Source: Oxyruncus cristatus (lineage: Eukaryota; Chordata; Aves; Passeriformes; Cotingidae). Taken from it: a stretch of 64,000 nucleotides of DNA. Under the pieces are notes generated by a model. It saw nothing but the letters and a program-made list of their open reading frames with translations, did no database searches and was not told the DNA's origin. The position numbers were made by a program, and so were the translations under genes. Where the stretch lies: assembly GCA_013399855.1 (NCBI GenBank), contig VXAY01002200.1, positions 1,365,109-1,429,108 on the forward strand. Reading direction: 5' to 3'. Positions 1-10,590 of the stretch are shown here, piece after piece; the first letter of the stretch is position 1, and every line of letters starts with the position of its first letter.

Positions 1-215
1 AAAAAAAAAGGTGATTCTCCTCCTCCTCCCGGCCCTGACGCACAGGGAAATGGGAGGAGGGAGGCTGGGACACGCCCGCTCCGCTCCGCCCGCCGCTCTC
101 CGCGCCCCCGGTCCGGGCACAGCCGGGCGGGGCGGCGGGAGACTCGCTGGGGAACCTGTGGGAGTTGGGGCCGCGACGGCGACCCCCTTCAACCGTGCCT
201 AACTGTGGCCACAAA
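1..215. promoter_or_regulatory. CpG-rich patch, possible promoter or first-exon region
   Basis: This stretch is strikingly GC-rich and dense in CpG compared with the AT-rich DNA that follows, and it holds GC-box-like runs around 105-135 plus a TGACGCA half-CRE-like site near 37-43. Such patches in vertebrates usually mark promoters. In mammals the gene after NSMCE2 in the same direction is TRIB1. By synteny this could be the 5' side of a minus-strand TRIB1, but no TRIB1 coding sequence is visible. The 63-codon plus-strand frame at 11-202 is probably a chance frame in GC-rich DNA. Transcription direction cannot be decided here. Confidence 0.5.
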
Positions 216-853
216 GCGAGTCCACCTCCCTTTTCAGGAGCTTCTCCTCCATCCGTCTGAGTTTCACAGCCCCAGTTCTTGCTTTTCACTAATCACTAAA
301 CAACCATCCCTCGCCCCGAGGTTTGCATCACGAAGCTGTTGTGTGCTAACCACCGTTTGCTCATAAGCGTAGACGTAACGTGCACCATCAGAAATACTCA
401 TCTCTGGGTGTTTCCAACGTTAAAACTATCTGCTGTCCGAAAAAGGAATAGCTTGGAGAGCAGGCAGCAGCCGGCAGCTGAAGTGACCTGTGAGGAGCAG
501 ACTGAATAGAGCTGCACAAGGCTGAAAAGTGTGGGTTTAAAGGAATAGTAAATAGACTTGCAGCTGGGACTGGTAGTAAATGGAAGAAAAAAAAAATAAG
601 AGAAAACCAGACAACAAATCATCCCTGGAAAAAAAATGCAGACAGCTGTAGTTTTGACAAGAGTGCTTCAGAAGGAAACTCTCCAGTTTTCTGTTTACAT
701 ATATGCAAATTTTCTGTAATTCAGTGCCGAGGCTTCCCTAATATTAACACAGGGAGCCTGTGTTTTGTTATTCAGTAGGCTCAGTTCCTGTCCCATTTTG
801 GTTTCTCCAGCGGTGGTCTGTATAAGCAGCACAGAGGGGCCAGGACAGCTCCT

Positions 854-869
854 CCCGCCCCCCGCCCCA
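854..869. promoter_or_regulatory. GC-box cluster (Sp/KLF-type)
   Basis: Two overlapping CCGCCCC-type motifs sit in a short GC-rich block about 600 bases from the CpG-rich patch at the left edge. They match the Sp1/KLF consensus. The role is inferred only from the motif and its nearness to the CpG patch. Confidence 0.3.
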
Positions 870-1001
870 GCTCTGAAGCCTCTGATGCCACACGTGCAGG
901 TATTTGCTCAGATTCCTGACAGATAACTGCACGGCAAACCCGTGCATGCCTTCAGCTACTTCTAGTGTATTTTAAGAAACACATGAAACTCTTGTGCGGG
1001 A

Positions 1002-1008
1002 TGACTCA
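1002..1008. promoter_or_regulatory. AP-1 consensus site TGACTCA
   Basis: A perfect TGACTCA heptamer lies within 1 kb of the CpG-rich patch. A 7-base match is expected by chance several times in a window this size, so function is unproven. Confidence 0.2.
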
Positions 1009-4000
1009 TGGCATAGCAGTCCCATTAATGCATTTAAACATAAAATGCATATGCCATAAAGGGATATCCCAGGGCCTGCATTTCCTTTTCTTTTTTATTT
1101 TTTTTTTCTCAGAAATATAGTTCCTTTAATGCCTGCAGATTGTTTCTGAGTGATTCACCACAATTCTCAAAGCAAGCTGGTTTTTTTTTGGTTCCTCTTC
1201 TAGGTAAAACACACGCAAGTATCCATCAGGCCTTTTGTTTTACTTTTCCCTTCCTGGAAGTTTGATGATTGGACTGCTGCTGCCAGATAAGCTTAGCTGG
1301 TAGGATGCTGCATGTGTGGGCTGGTTCCTACATCTGAGATAGCACAAGGTGTGTTGGCAGGGGGAGGGAGGGCAGTGTCAGTGCTTTTGGGGACAGGGCA
1401 AGGGTGTAAACACATCAAAATAGCAATGGACCTGCATAAACCTACTCAGAGACATTATTTGTGTATAATGCTATCCCCTGTAGCTATCTCAGACAGTGTG
1501 AGAAGGAATGAAGGGGTCAGTGTAACAACCAAGTGATGCACCTGGGGTAAGGACCTGCCTTCGGTCCTCACCCTCCCCAAGATCCCTCCCTCTCAGCTGC
1601 TGTGCCAGATCACTATCCCCACCGAGGACAAGGGCCACACATTGCATTGTTGGAAGCTGCATCCTTCCTCTTCCCAGCCTCCCACCCATTTAAACACTCT
1701 TAGGTCCACAGCTGGTCACCTCATGGTGCCCCTATGCCATCAGGGCACAGTGGCACCAGGGAACAGTGCTTGGTCCAAGCTACTGACAGCCAAATGGGGC
1801 ATCGCTGGCATTTGGGAAAAAAGCCCCTCTCCTGTCCCCCCATAAAACATCTGGCGTGTAACAGGAAAGCAGAGAGGTACACACTGCATTGACCCCACAG
1901 TCCTGCCACATTCCCCTGGTGCTTGGGCAGCCTCTTCTCAACAGAGATGCCACAGATTTCATGCTCTGTGCATGGGTGTCCCTGCTAACTGGAGCACACA
2001 AGCTGGGCATGCAGTCCCCAAATGCCAGGAAAAGATAACACCTGGGAAATTCATTCCAGAAGTGCTGGTGGGTGCCCTCTCTCAGCTGCCTGTGTAGACT
2101 AAATTTCAATTATCTATATGGGGCTGAGATGAACCAAAGCTTAAATCTCTCAGGTGTTAGGTCTTTGCAAAATGGGGTAGTTCTTGACTGCAAGAAAGGT
2201 TCATTGCTTCTTTAAAATGCCTGGCATGCTGTCAGGTACTCAAAGCATCTGTGCCATGAATAAATGTATAGTAGCAATTATTAACCAAGTTAATAACGCT
2301 CATTGCCTTATTCTTGGTCTTATATTTTGGGTATGGAACATAAGAAAAGATCTATATCCAGATTCCACTCCATCCCCACCAAATTGATTCCAGGATGCAG
2401 AGCAGAGAAATGATTCCCATTTTGGACTTTCTGGGTTTTTTATAATTTTGGCTGATCCCCAAAATTCAGAAGGGATGCCAAGGATGGTGTCTGATGACCT
2501 CCCTAGCATGGTGCTTCTCAAAGGGCTGAAACTTGTCCTCCTTGCCCAACTCCTCCAGCACTTATATACAAGCCTGGTTTGGTTAGGAACCACTACCGAG
2601 AACAGGAGGAACTCCAGGGAGAGGTTTGTGAAGAAGAATGTTGTGACATTTCAGTATTAGATGATTTTTTTTGCAGTATGTGGGACTACCACACTTGCCC
2701 ATAGCAGCCTCCTGTTTGCTGTAGGTCACGCCACAGGCTTTTAAGCATCCAGGCCTATCTCCTGCGTTAGTCTCTTCCTGAAATCAAAAGCTATTGTGGG
2801 TCTTCCTTCTATTCCCTGCACAAGCCTTCATCATTCCATCTCCCCCTTCCCCAAAAAAGACTTTTTGGGGACTACCTGCTTAGCATATGAAATGAATATT
2901 ACCACAGCAATTCCCAGCTGTGCCTGTGGTGGATTAGAGCCTGAATGGCTTTACAGCCCTTCCCAATGAACCAGGGCAGAATTATGCACCTTCAATAGAC
3001 AACACTGTAAATCTTTGCGGAGCACTGATCAGTGCAGAATTATACACTGACTCTGTGGATGAGTTCTGCTATCCAAATGCCAGAAAAAATGAACTGCTGT
3101 GAGCCAGCGGAATACGAGGAACCATCACCCAGCCCTGGATGCTCCGACAGGGACTCGGTACCTGTGAGGTGGGCAGGGGTGGCCTTTGGGAGTGCAGATC
3201 AGTAGTCTTCATGCTTGGCAAAGGACAACAGTGTGCCACAGGCACCCTCCCAATGCTATGGAAGTCTGAGGAGCTCTAAATCAAAGGACACGGTAACATT
3301 GTTACAGAAAGTAGACCCTGCCTTGGAAAAGGCTGGTCAAAGCAAACAAGCTTGCTCCCTGTCTCCTCTCTTCCCGGCAACCCAGCTGCTAGGCAAGGAT
3401 CTGGGACCGGGTCAGAAAAAAGATCCCGTGGGATGTGTATCACAGAACTGGCATGTCCCAGGAGACAGAAGGGTGTTGCCCAGCGCAGATTTGCCCGAGC
3501 TGTGGCAAGGTGAATGTTGCTCTTCATATATTTTTTCTTTTTTTTTAAAAACAGAGAAGCAGCATAGTGCACCTATGAGATGAAGACTCAAGAATCCAGA
3601 ATTTCTGGTGGTCAGACATTGATGTTCCCTTTCCTGTCACGTTATTTTATTTGAGGGGATTTTTGTTGCGCGGTGTTCAAGCATTTACGGTCTTGCCCTC
3701 AGCCAGTGCCTACAATCACCTGAGCAGCTGCTTTTCCTTAGATGCTCACAAAATTATCTCCGCTGCTCCACTTCTCTGACCCTTTATCTCTATAACTAGA
3801 GCAGCCAGAGGCAATGAGAATTGTGTAACCATCCCCACTTCCCAAGTCCCAAGTGCTTGGGACAGGTCTGGTAACTTTGATAATATGTCTCATGGGACAC
3901 ACAGAGTAAATCTCTGTTAGATTAGGACACTTATAAATAAACTGGCTACTTGCTACAGGAAGAAATGAAAAAGTCTTTATTCTATGAAACATAACCTACT

Positions 4001-6090
4001 GCTAGACTGAAAGCTAGCAATTTAAAACCAGCAGATCATCCATAAGCTACTATTGTACAGAATTACCCTGCAGAGGCAGGGCTCAAAGCATAGTTTTGTG
4101 GCCAGGTGATAAAGAATTTAAAAGTAATGGGTTTTTATAGGCAGGAAAGGCATCTGTGATAAACCTACAACCATCCTGAGACACTGTGGAACTTGGCAGC
4201 AGATTCACAGCTAAGATATAAAACACATGACGAGCATGTAGTGACATCAAAAGGAGTGCAGTGTAATGGTGTTCAGATGTCTCCCCTCAAGCCTACACAA
4301 AAGCTGCTCTGAGGGCTGCTGTTGCTCGGAACTCTGAATGATTCCCTTCTGATAAGCCAGTTGCTATAAAATCCAAGGAGTCTTATGAGCAGCACCTCCT
4401 GACTTTGTTCCTTTGCGAACTAAAAAGCATGAAGGCTTCTTCTGTTGCTTGAAAGACGTGAGAAGGTTCAGGTTTTAAACCTCAAATCCTGTTTTTTACT
4501 TCAGAAGTTGATTGCACAAGCGGACAGTGAATGAGTGTCTCCGTTTCCCTTGCGGTCAGAGAAGATCCTATTCATACTGAGTTTACAAGCAAACACTTCC
4601 TTTGGTAAGCTTCCCATGCAATTCAATTCATGTGTGTGCTTTTAGACTCTGTCTTTGGGTCTGGACTAACATCAGAACAACCAAGTGAGGCAGGCTTTCT
4701 TCTCAGCCCACCACAGCCTTTTCTGCAGTGCTCTGAAATGATGAAACACACTGTGTTCTCTGCACATTGCTGCAGTCCTGTCAAGTCACTGAGACTATTC
4801 ATGCATCAAGAGGCTAAGAGCATACATGGGCATCTACTGCATGATGTACACACAACTCAGAATTTTACTGGCTTGACAATCAATCTAATGTTTTTGCTCT
4901 TTGTAGTTACTGGCTGGCAGCCTAGAATCTGCTGGCACCTACACTTAGGATTCTCCTCTGAGCATTCTGTGACCACGTCGTATGTCTGAAACATTATGTA
5001 TTAAGAGTAAGAACTTTATGGCCAGAAAATAAACTATTATTTATGGAAGACTTGGAATTTGCTGTGATTACTAGCCTGTACCTGAAGTGAGGAGCCATCA
5101 GCTTAAGGCTTTGGCTGCAGCTACACAAAAGAAGACCTGTCCTTGGGATATTCTAACATTTGCCACTCCTGGAAGCCCTTTTCTAGATGCATCTTCTTCA
5201 GTGTAGAACAGACCAGTATCCATTATGGAAATGTTCAGTTAATGGACCACACTGCACCTCAGAATCCACACATGGAGATTTTTAGGGAAGGTGGAGATTA
5301 AGATTCACTTGAAACGGCAGTGGAACTTAAGTGGCACAGTGAATTCTAGGCTAGTTTTGGCAACAATACTAGAGGTATTCTTGAGAAAAACATCATGAGG
5401 TACTTGTGACCACAGGTAGGTAACACCTTTGTCATCAGCCACTCATGAGGAAACATGAATATGTCCAAGAGGACATTGTCTAAAATAAGGCAGTGTGTTG
5501 GCCTCGGCTGGTGAGTCATTGGTATCACTTCCTGCAGCCCCTGCTTTTGCTCTGGGTATTTCTCAAGGGAGCACTGACTTAGCCTAGTCTTTTTGATTCT
5601 TCTAAAATGAATAAGATCACAGCTCTGGAGATGATGAATATGTCCTTGATTCAGAGGAATGTGCACTCCTTTTAGCATAAGTGTGCTAAATCTTCCATGA
5701 GATGCCTGCCTGATTAGTTTTTATCTTTGTACATCATGGCTCCACTGATTTGAAAACTTCAGTCTGTAGTTGTAAAATGGAGAATTCATGGGAAGAATCT
5801 GTTCAAGTGAGAGAGCGTGCTATGTTAATGGCTTGTGCCTCGGGGTACCACTGAAAGCTGTGTGGATCTCTCTTGACTTTTCTTTATTTCAATATTTGCT
5901 TAAATGTTTCTTTAATCACTCAAAATACAATGTGGAACTTCTCTGGCAGTGACAGATTCTCACCAGTTTTCAGTGACAGACCCTTCTCAGCTACACTGAG
6001 GCTTGCTCATTTGTAAAGCACACCTTACAGAAAAAGAAAAAAAACACATGACCTCTGAATTTCTTTTTTTAAATATCATTGCAAAATTTC

Positions 6091-6098
6091 TGACGTCA
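6091..6098. promoter_or_regulatory. Full palindromic CRE TGACGTCA
   Basis: A perfect 8-base cAMP response element sits in AT-rich intergenic DNA. CpG-containing CREs are rare outside regulatory DNA in methylated vertebrate genomes because CpG decays, so survival here is mildly suggestive. There is no promoter-like context around it. Confidence 0.25.
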
Positions 6099-7820
6099 GA
6101 CAATGAGACACAAATTACCCTGTGAACATATGCCTGTTTACATATGATATATTATAGCCAAAGCAGATTAAGATTTGAAGGTTTAACTGCTGTTGAGTTT
6201 CCACTTCTGTGAATCATACAGATCATACAGCTTATTCATCACAGCCACTTATTTTTATTCTTTAACTCCTTCAAGCTACTTCTATCCCAAGCAGTTTATG
6301 GGGGACATGGGACACATGGGAACAGAGAGGTCACAACTGCATAACAACCCCCAAACTTTGCAGATGAAAGAGCAAAGAGCTGTAAGTAACTGCACCCAGC
6401 CCAGTGAATCAGTAGTGGTTTGTAACTTCCACTAGGTGAGCTGACAGGCACAGAAGCCTTACCCATTTGCCAAGGTTATTCTGTCCTCCCACCTAGTAAT
6501 GTGCCAGCTGCAATGGATGCTGATGGCAAACCCTGGAATCTTTCCATATAAGGAGGAAAATTACTTATAAGAACCACCAAGAGAGAACCAGCCATGAAAA
6601 ATCAACAGGATGGCTCAAATTCCAGGTTGAGAGGAAAAAAAATCACTCATCATTCTAGGATTCCTTGGATGTTATAGTTTGAATTCAGAAATGCCAAACA
6701 TTCGGGCGAGAACTTCACTGATTTCAGTAAATATAGGCAGTTTTATTTAGCATTTGAATCTATGAGGTGCATCTCTGATTCTGATGGGACTCCAGAACTC
6801 TCATCAGCAACCCTAACAAAAGTGCATGAGTATTTGCATTTTTCTGGATAAGATGTTGGAAAAGAGGTATCTCTGCTGATAAAAGAAAGAAACCTACCTC
6901 CATTTAAACACACATGTCTCTTCACCTCATATGTGATTGTTAGTAAAGCTAAGCAGGTGAGTGCTGCCAAAAATCAGTCCATTTCTTTCAGCTGAAACTG
7001 AGAAGGATTTCAGAACTTAGGCTGCACCAGCATTCGGTGTTCAGGCTGTCTGATTCACTGGTGCTGCCTGGCTCAGACTAGCAAAGGAGGGAAGAAAGAT
7101 GATGTATTTTGAGGCAAGAATATGAACACTCAAAAATACCTTTCCTCTTAGAGTGGCAGTAAGTGACTGCTTGACTATTTGTTCTCCTCATCTTAAGTGT
7201 TGCTTCAGATTTGTTTTTTTCTCCCAGCTGCATCATCTTAAGCAGGCAGTTCATGTTATTACCTGTGGATTAGCTAACACAGGCTGAGTGCAGCACTGTG
7301 ATGGGTCAAGCCTCTCTCTTTCACACAGGACAACAAGGTGTAACCAAGACAGCAATCTCCCTTACAGCATTACTCACTGGAACATGAGGGCAATGAACCA
7401 TATCAGGAACTGCAGCTAAGGCTATACTGGTACAAACGCCACAGGTAGCAAACCAAACCTGCTGCCACCAGTTTGTCAGTATGAATTAATCCGGGTATAA
7501 TTTACCATTTATAATGTTATGTGTTATTGGAAGGCACACTCAAGCATCCGGACACCTACACAAACTAAATGTGAGGTGTGACACTTGGGGCCATGTAAAA
7601 TGTTTGCACATCTTTGCATCTGAAAACTTGGGAGGATAGTTATCACCAGGGATTGAACTGAATCCATGAAGGACGATGTTAGTGCACCTCTGTCAGAAAC
7701 TGCAGAGCTTGTTTAACCCAGTGCAAGTTTCTGTTTCTGAGTGTTCTGCTTATAAATGGTGCAAGAATAAATTTAACCACCAACTTAAAGATGAAACAAA
7801 AAGGACATTTCCCCCCACCT

Positions 7821-7853
7821 GTTTTGTTTTGTTTGTTTGTTTGTTTGTTTGTT
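7821..7853. repeat. (GTTT)n microsatellite
   Basis: A run of about seven GTTT units, preceded by two GTTTT units. This is a simple tetranucleotide repeat with no gene nearby. Confidence 0.9.
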
Positions 7854-9179
7854 GACAAATGCTATAGTTAACATCCTCCCCTTGTGGTATTTAACTGAAA
7901 ATCGGTGACCCATTTAAAAAAACTACAGCTTTGAGACCCGAGGTGTCTTAAAAGGGTCACACATAAAAATACAAACAAGTACCTACTGCTCAGCCACCCC
8001 CGGTCTCCTTCAGCTAATTCAGCTGGCCTTCCACAGGCAGAAGCACCCACGCTCGCTGCCGAGCTGTGAAAGGATGGACCTTTGGGGTTACACCACATCA
8101 CAAAAATCACCCAACCAATTCCCAATGTCCAAGTGTTTTGAACACAAAAGCTCAGTGCAAATAATAATGGTTCAGTTCTCTTTTTCAGCTATGAAATCAG
8201 CTTGCAGATTAATATTCTTCAATTACAAAGTAACAATTTTCAGTTTGAAGGGGTCTGTACTCTTAAATGCAACTGGGGTTGATAATGGTCTATGAAAGGA
8301 GAGCAGTTAGCAAACAGTAACCCAGCGTGAAAAGCTTAGCATATACAGCTGCCTCAGCTACATTTTACACTAAATGTCAGATTGTAAATTCAGAAAAATG
8401 ACATAGGAAAATACCATCTAGCCCACTAAGGATCCCAAAATTCAAAGAAACCTATATTTTCTGCTTCACATATGCCAAGAGATAATTGCCATCTGACTGC
8501 CAAGGCAGCTCCTTTTACCTACAGCTATTTCTAACTCATATATGTAATGCCTTATCTGCTAGATATGTTCAGATCAATTTAGGTAATAAACTGAGTGTAA
8601 CAAAGTTTAAGTTCTTTTCTGGATCTGTGCCCAAAATCTGAGATATCTGAAGCTTATATAAAATGAGATTAACTGGTTTTCAATCCAAGGCATATGGTTA
8701 CAATATATTTGTATTATCTACAATTTTGTTACTGGAATATCTTTATAAATAACTGTAGTCTTCTAGCATACATTATTAAGGTAAAACCTTTGGGACTTCG
8801 AAATACAAAAAGCCTGAAATAAATGCTACTGAATCTCAAAAGAAAAGCCTAAGTTAGGGCAGACAGTTCAGAAATTTTAAGAACAAGGCCAAGATTCTCA
8901 AAGCTGAGTGGCAGTTTTCTGTGTCCACACACAAGGTATAGATGTGCAACACTTTCTGAAAATTCAGCACTATTAAGGTTTCCTGAGGTTTCTGTTAAAA
9001 CACGGGTGTGCTCCCAAGCAGGGTAAATCCTTGGTCAGAGTGCCCTACTTCAAGTATTCCCAGTTACAGAGACAATAACAGAACTATCTGCAACATAAAG
9101 CAAAGCACTCACTATTACATGCTGGCAGAATCCGCATCTCTAATATGCTGAAAAAACTAGCACACTGACAAGGAAGGTT

Positions 9180-9502
9180 AAATGCTGCAAAGCATGTTTT
9201 ATTTATAAAATGCAAGTTTTTAGAAATTCAGGAAGGTCAAAATACCCCAAACAAGTTAAAATGGAATTCCTTACATTCATTAGTTCAAAAAATGCTTTCA
9301 GTTAGAGTTGAGGCCTTCGAGTTCACCTATAAATGAAACACTTAACAATGATTTGCCTACAAATGAAACACTTAACACTTAAAAAATAACAATCAGTCTC
9401 ACAGCCTTCATTCAATCAACAGTTCATCTCACAAGACCTCTAATAACAAATTTTCTTTGTGGCAGTAGCGTATCCAGCTCACTTGTCCAGTGTTGACCAG
9501 CT
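9180..9502 (-). other. NSMCE2: NSMCE2 3' untranslated region (inferred)
   Basis: This runs from just after the TAA stop at 9505-9503 to a point about 20 bases past a canonical AATAAA on the minus strand at 9203-9198. The extent is inferred from that signal. A much shorter 3' UTR is possible because AATAAA hexamers also overlap the stop codon. The region carries a 22-base near-perfect direct repeat (9326-9347 and 9356-9377). Confidence 0.55.
9198..9203 (-). promoter_or_regulatory. NSMCE2: Polyadenylation signal AATAAA, distal
   Basis: On the minus strand this reads AATAAA, about 300 bases after the NSMCE2 stop. Cleavage would be expected around 9175-9190. Confidence 0.5.
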
Positions 9503-9511
9503 TTATTTATT
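9502..9511 (-). promoter_or_regulatory. NSMCE2: Two overlapping AATAAA hexamers across the NSMCE2 stop codon
   Basis: The minus strand reads AATAAATAAA, which contains the last two sense codons (Asn, Lys), the TAA stop and two overlapping canonical poly(A) hexamers. If used, the message would end 10-30 bases after the stop, giving almost no 3' UTR. Whether it is used needs 3'-end data. Confidence 0.4.
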
Positions 9512-9599
9512 CTGACTGTCAATCACTCTTTTAAGTGCTTCATCTGGCACAAGATCTGATCTTTTTACATCATCATGGCTACAGCCCATATTAGGGCAT
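9503..9599 (-). CDS. NSMCE2: NSMCE2 final coding exon (SP-RING second half, stop)
   Basis: This is the last coding exon of the SUMO E3 ligase NSMCE2 (NSE2/MMS21), a subunit of the nuclear SMC5/6 complex in DNA repair and genome stability. A pyrimidine-rich acceptor (ttttctttttaacag in minus-strand sense) precedes base 9599. The first base completes an Arg codon from the previous exon, followed by 31 codons and TAA. The peptide begins [16 protein letters not shown] and contains the two cysteines that complete zinc binding in the SP-RING, then the conserved D-E-A-L helix. The human protein continues with a basic His/Arg-rich tail after the Asn-Lys where this one stops, so the C-terminus is about eight residues shorter. 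Family assignment rests on close similarity to vertebrate NSE2 as I remember it. Confidence 0.95.
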
Positions 9600-9800
9600 C
9601 TGTTAAAAAGAAAAGAGAGACTCCATTAAATTGGAAGAATTGTATTTGTCAGATTTTTTATTATGCTTTTGCATAACATCTGCTAGTTTTTATATTTATC
9701 TGGGATTCACTCTCTCCATCATTTCCTCCTTACCTCTTTTCCTCTTCACCAGTCCTCTTTGGGAAAAAATAAATCTATATAAACTGGTGGGAATCATCAG

Positions 9801-9885
9801 CAGAAGAAGGCAGGAAGGCAGGAAGGGAGGAAGGCAGGAAGGAAGGAAAGAAGGAAAGAAGGAAAAAATGAAGGAAGAAGGAAAG
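9801..9885. repeat. GGAA/GGCA polypurine microsatellite
   Basis: A degenerate (GGAAG/GGCAG)n to (GAAA)n tract, almost entirely purine on the plus strand. In the NSMCE2 pre-mRNA it would be a long pyrimidine stretch about 200 bases upstream of the last exon acceptor. The plus and minus frames across it are artefacts of low complexity. Confidence 0.9.
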
Positions 9886-10514
9886 AGCACAGTGAGAGAT
9901 GGAGTCTTTCACCTGTAGATCACTCTCTTGCTTCATGTACACAAGCTGCTTGTATCAGCAATGACATCAGCATTGTATGGACACCTTACTGTGTTGCTTT
10001 CTCTCTTTGCAGTCCTCTACAAGCTCCAGGTAACTATCTCTTACCTCACTAATCTGCAGTGGAGAAGTATAATCTTCACTAACAGATAAATAGGGGAATT
10101 ATTTTCTAGGAAAACAGATAGAGAGAATGAGACTTGCAAAGACTGACCGGTGAATCAGTGGACTATCTAGTTGGTATAAAGATCAACCTGACCTTTTAGG
10201 AACTGTAAAAGCTCAGAAAGGAGAAATGGGGTCAAATTAACAGCCTCTAGATGATAATCAAATACAAAATATCTTACAACTACTTGAAACAGCCAGATAA
10301 AGACAGCAGGGTGAAAGATATTCAGGGACCAAAGGTCATTTTCATGTTTGGCAGTGGCCCAAACATGCACAGATGGAACCTGTAGTCAGAAGTAACACTT
10401 TTCCTAAATTTTTCCTCTCTTAAGAGTAACTTTCATCTGAGGTGCTGAACGTATTTACATTCAGTACTCACAACTTTTACTCCAGATTTGTCCACAGCTT
10501 ACTGTGTTTGTCAT

Positions 10515-10590
10515 AGACCAGTCATTTAATTGCTCTGTGCCTCAGTTTTCCCATTTATCACCTTCATACAGCAATAGCTTGCCAGATTAA
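10515..10590 (-). repeat. MIR-like SINE fragment
   Basis: It contains CTGTGCCTCAGTTTTCCCAT after a decayed GTCATTTAATTG, which is the reverse complement of the conserved MIR core (GGAAACTGAGGCACAGAG...AAGTGACTTG). It is an old, short fragment. The boundaries are approximate. Confidence 0.55.

Larger units (their letters stand above)
251..9175. other. Intergenic region downstream of NSMCE2
   Basis: No coding exon, RNA gene or recognisable transposon was identified. Open frames here are short and show no recognisable family, including 109 codons at 1780-2109 (minus), 122 codons at 3215-3583 and 119 codons at 4630-4989. Base composition falls quickly from the CpG-rich left edge to AT-rich DNA, with a somewhat GC-richer stretch at about 1540-2100. 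The only clear low-complexity tract is the (GTTT)n run at 7821-7853. If the neighbour to the left is TRIB1, this is the NSMCE2-TRIB1 spacer, where enhancers would be expected but cannot be read directly. Confidence 0.6.

Noticed and set aside
9631..9918. 95-codon plus-strand frame just outside the last NSMCE2 exon
   Set aside because: Half of it is the GGAA-rich polypurine tract read as Glu/Lys/Arg/Gly repeats; it has no biological support.
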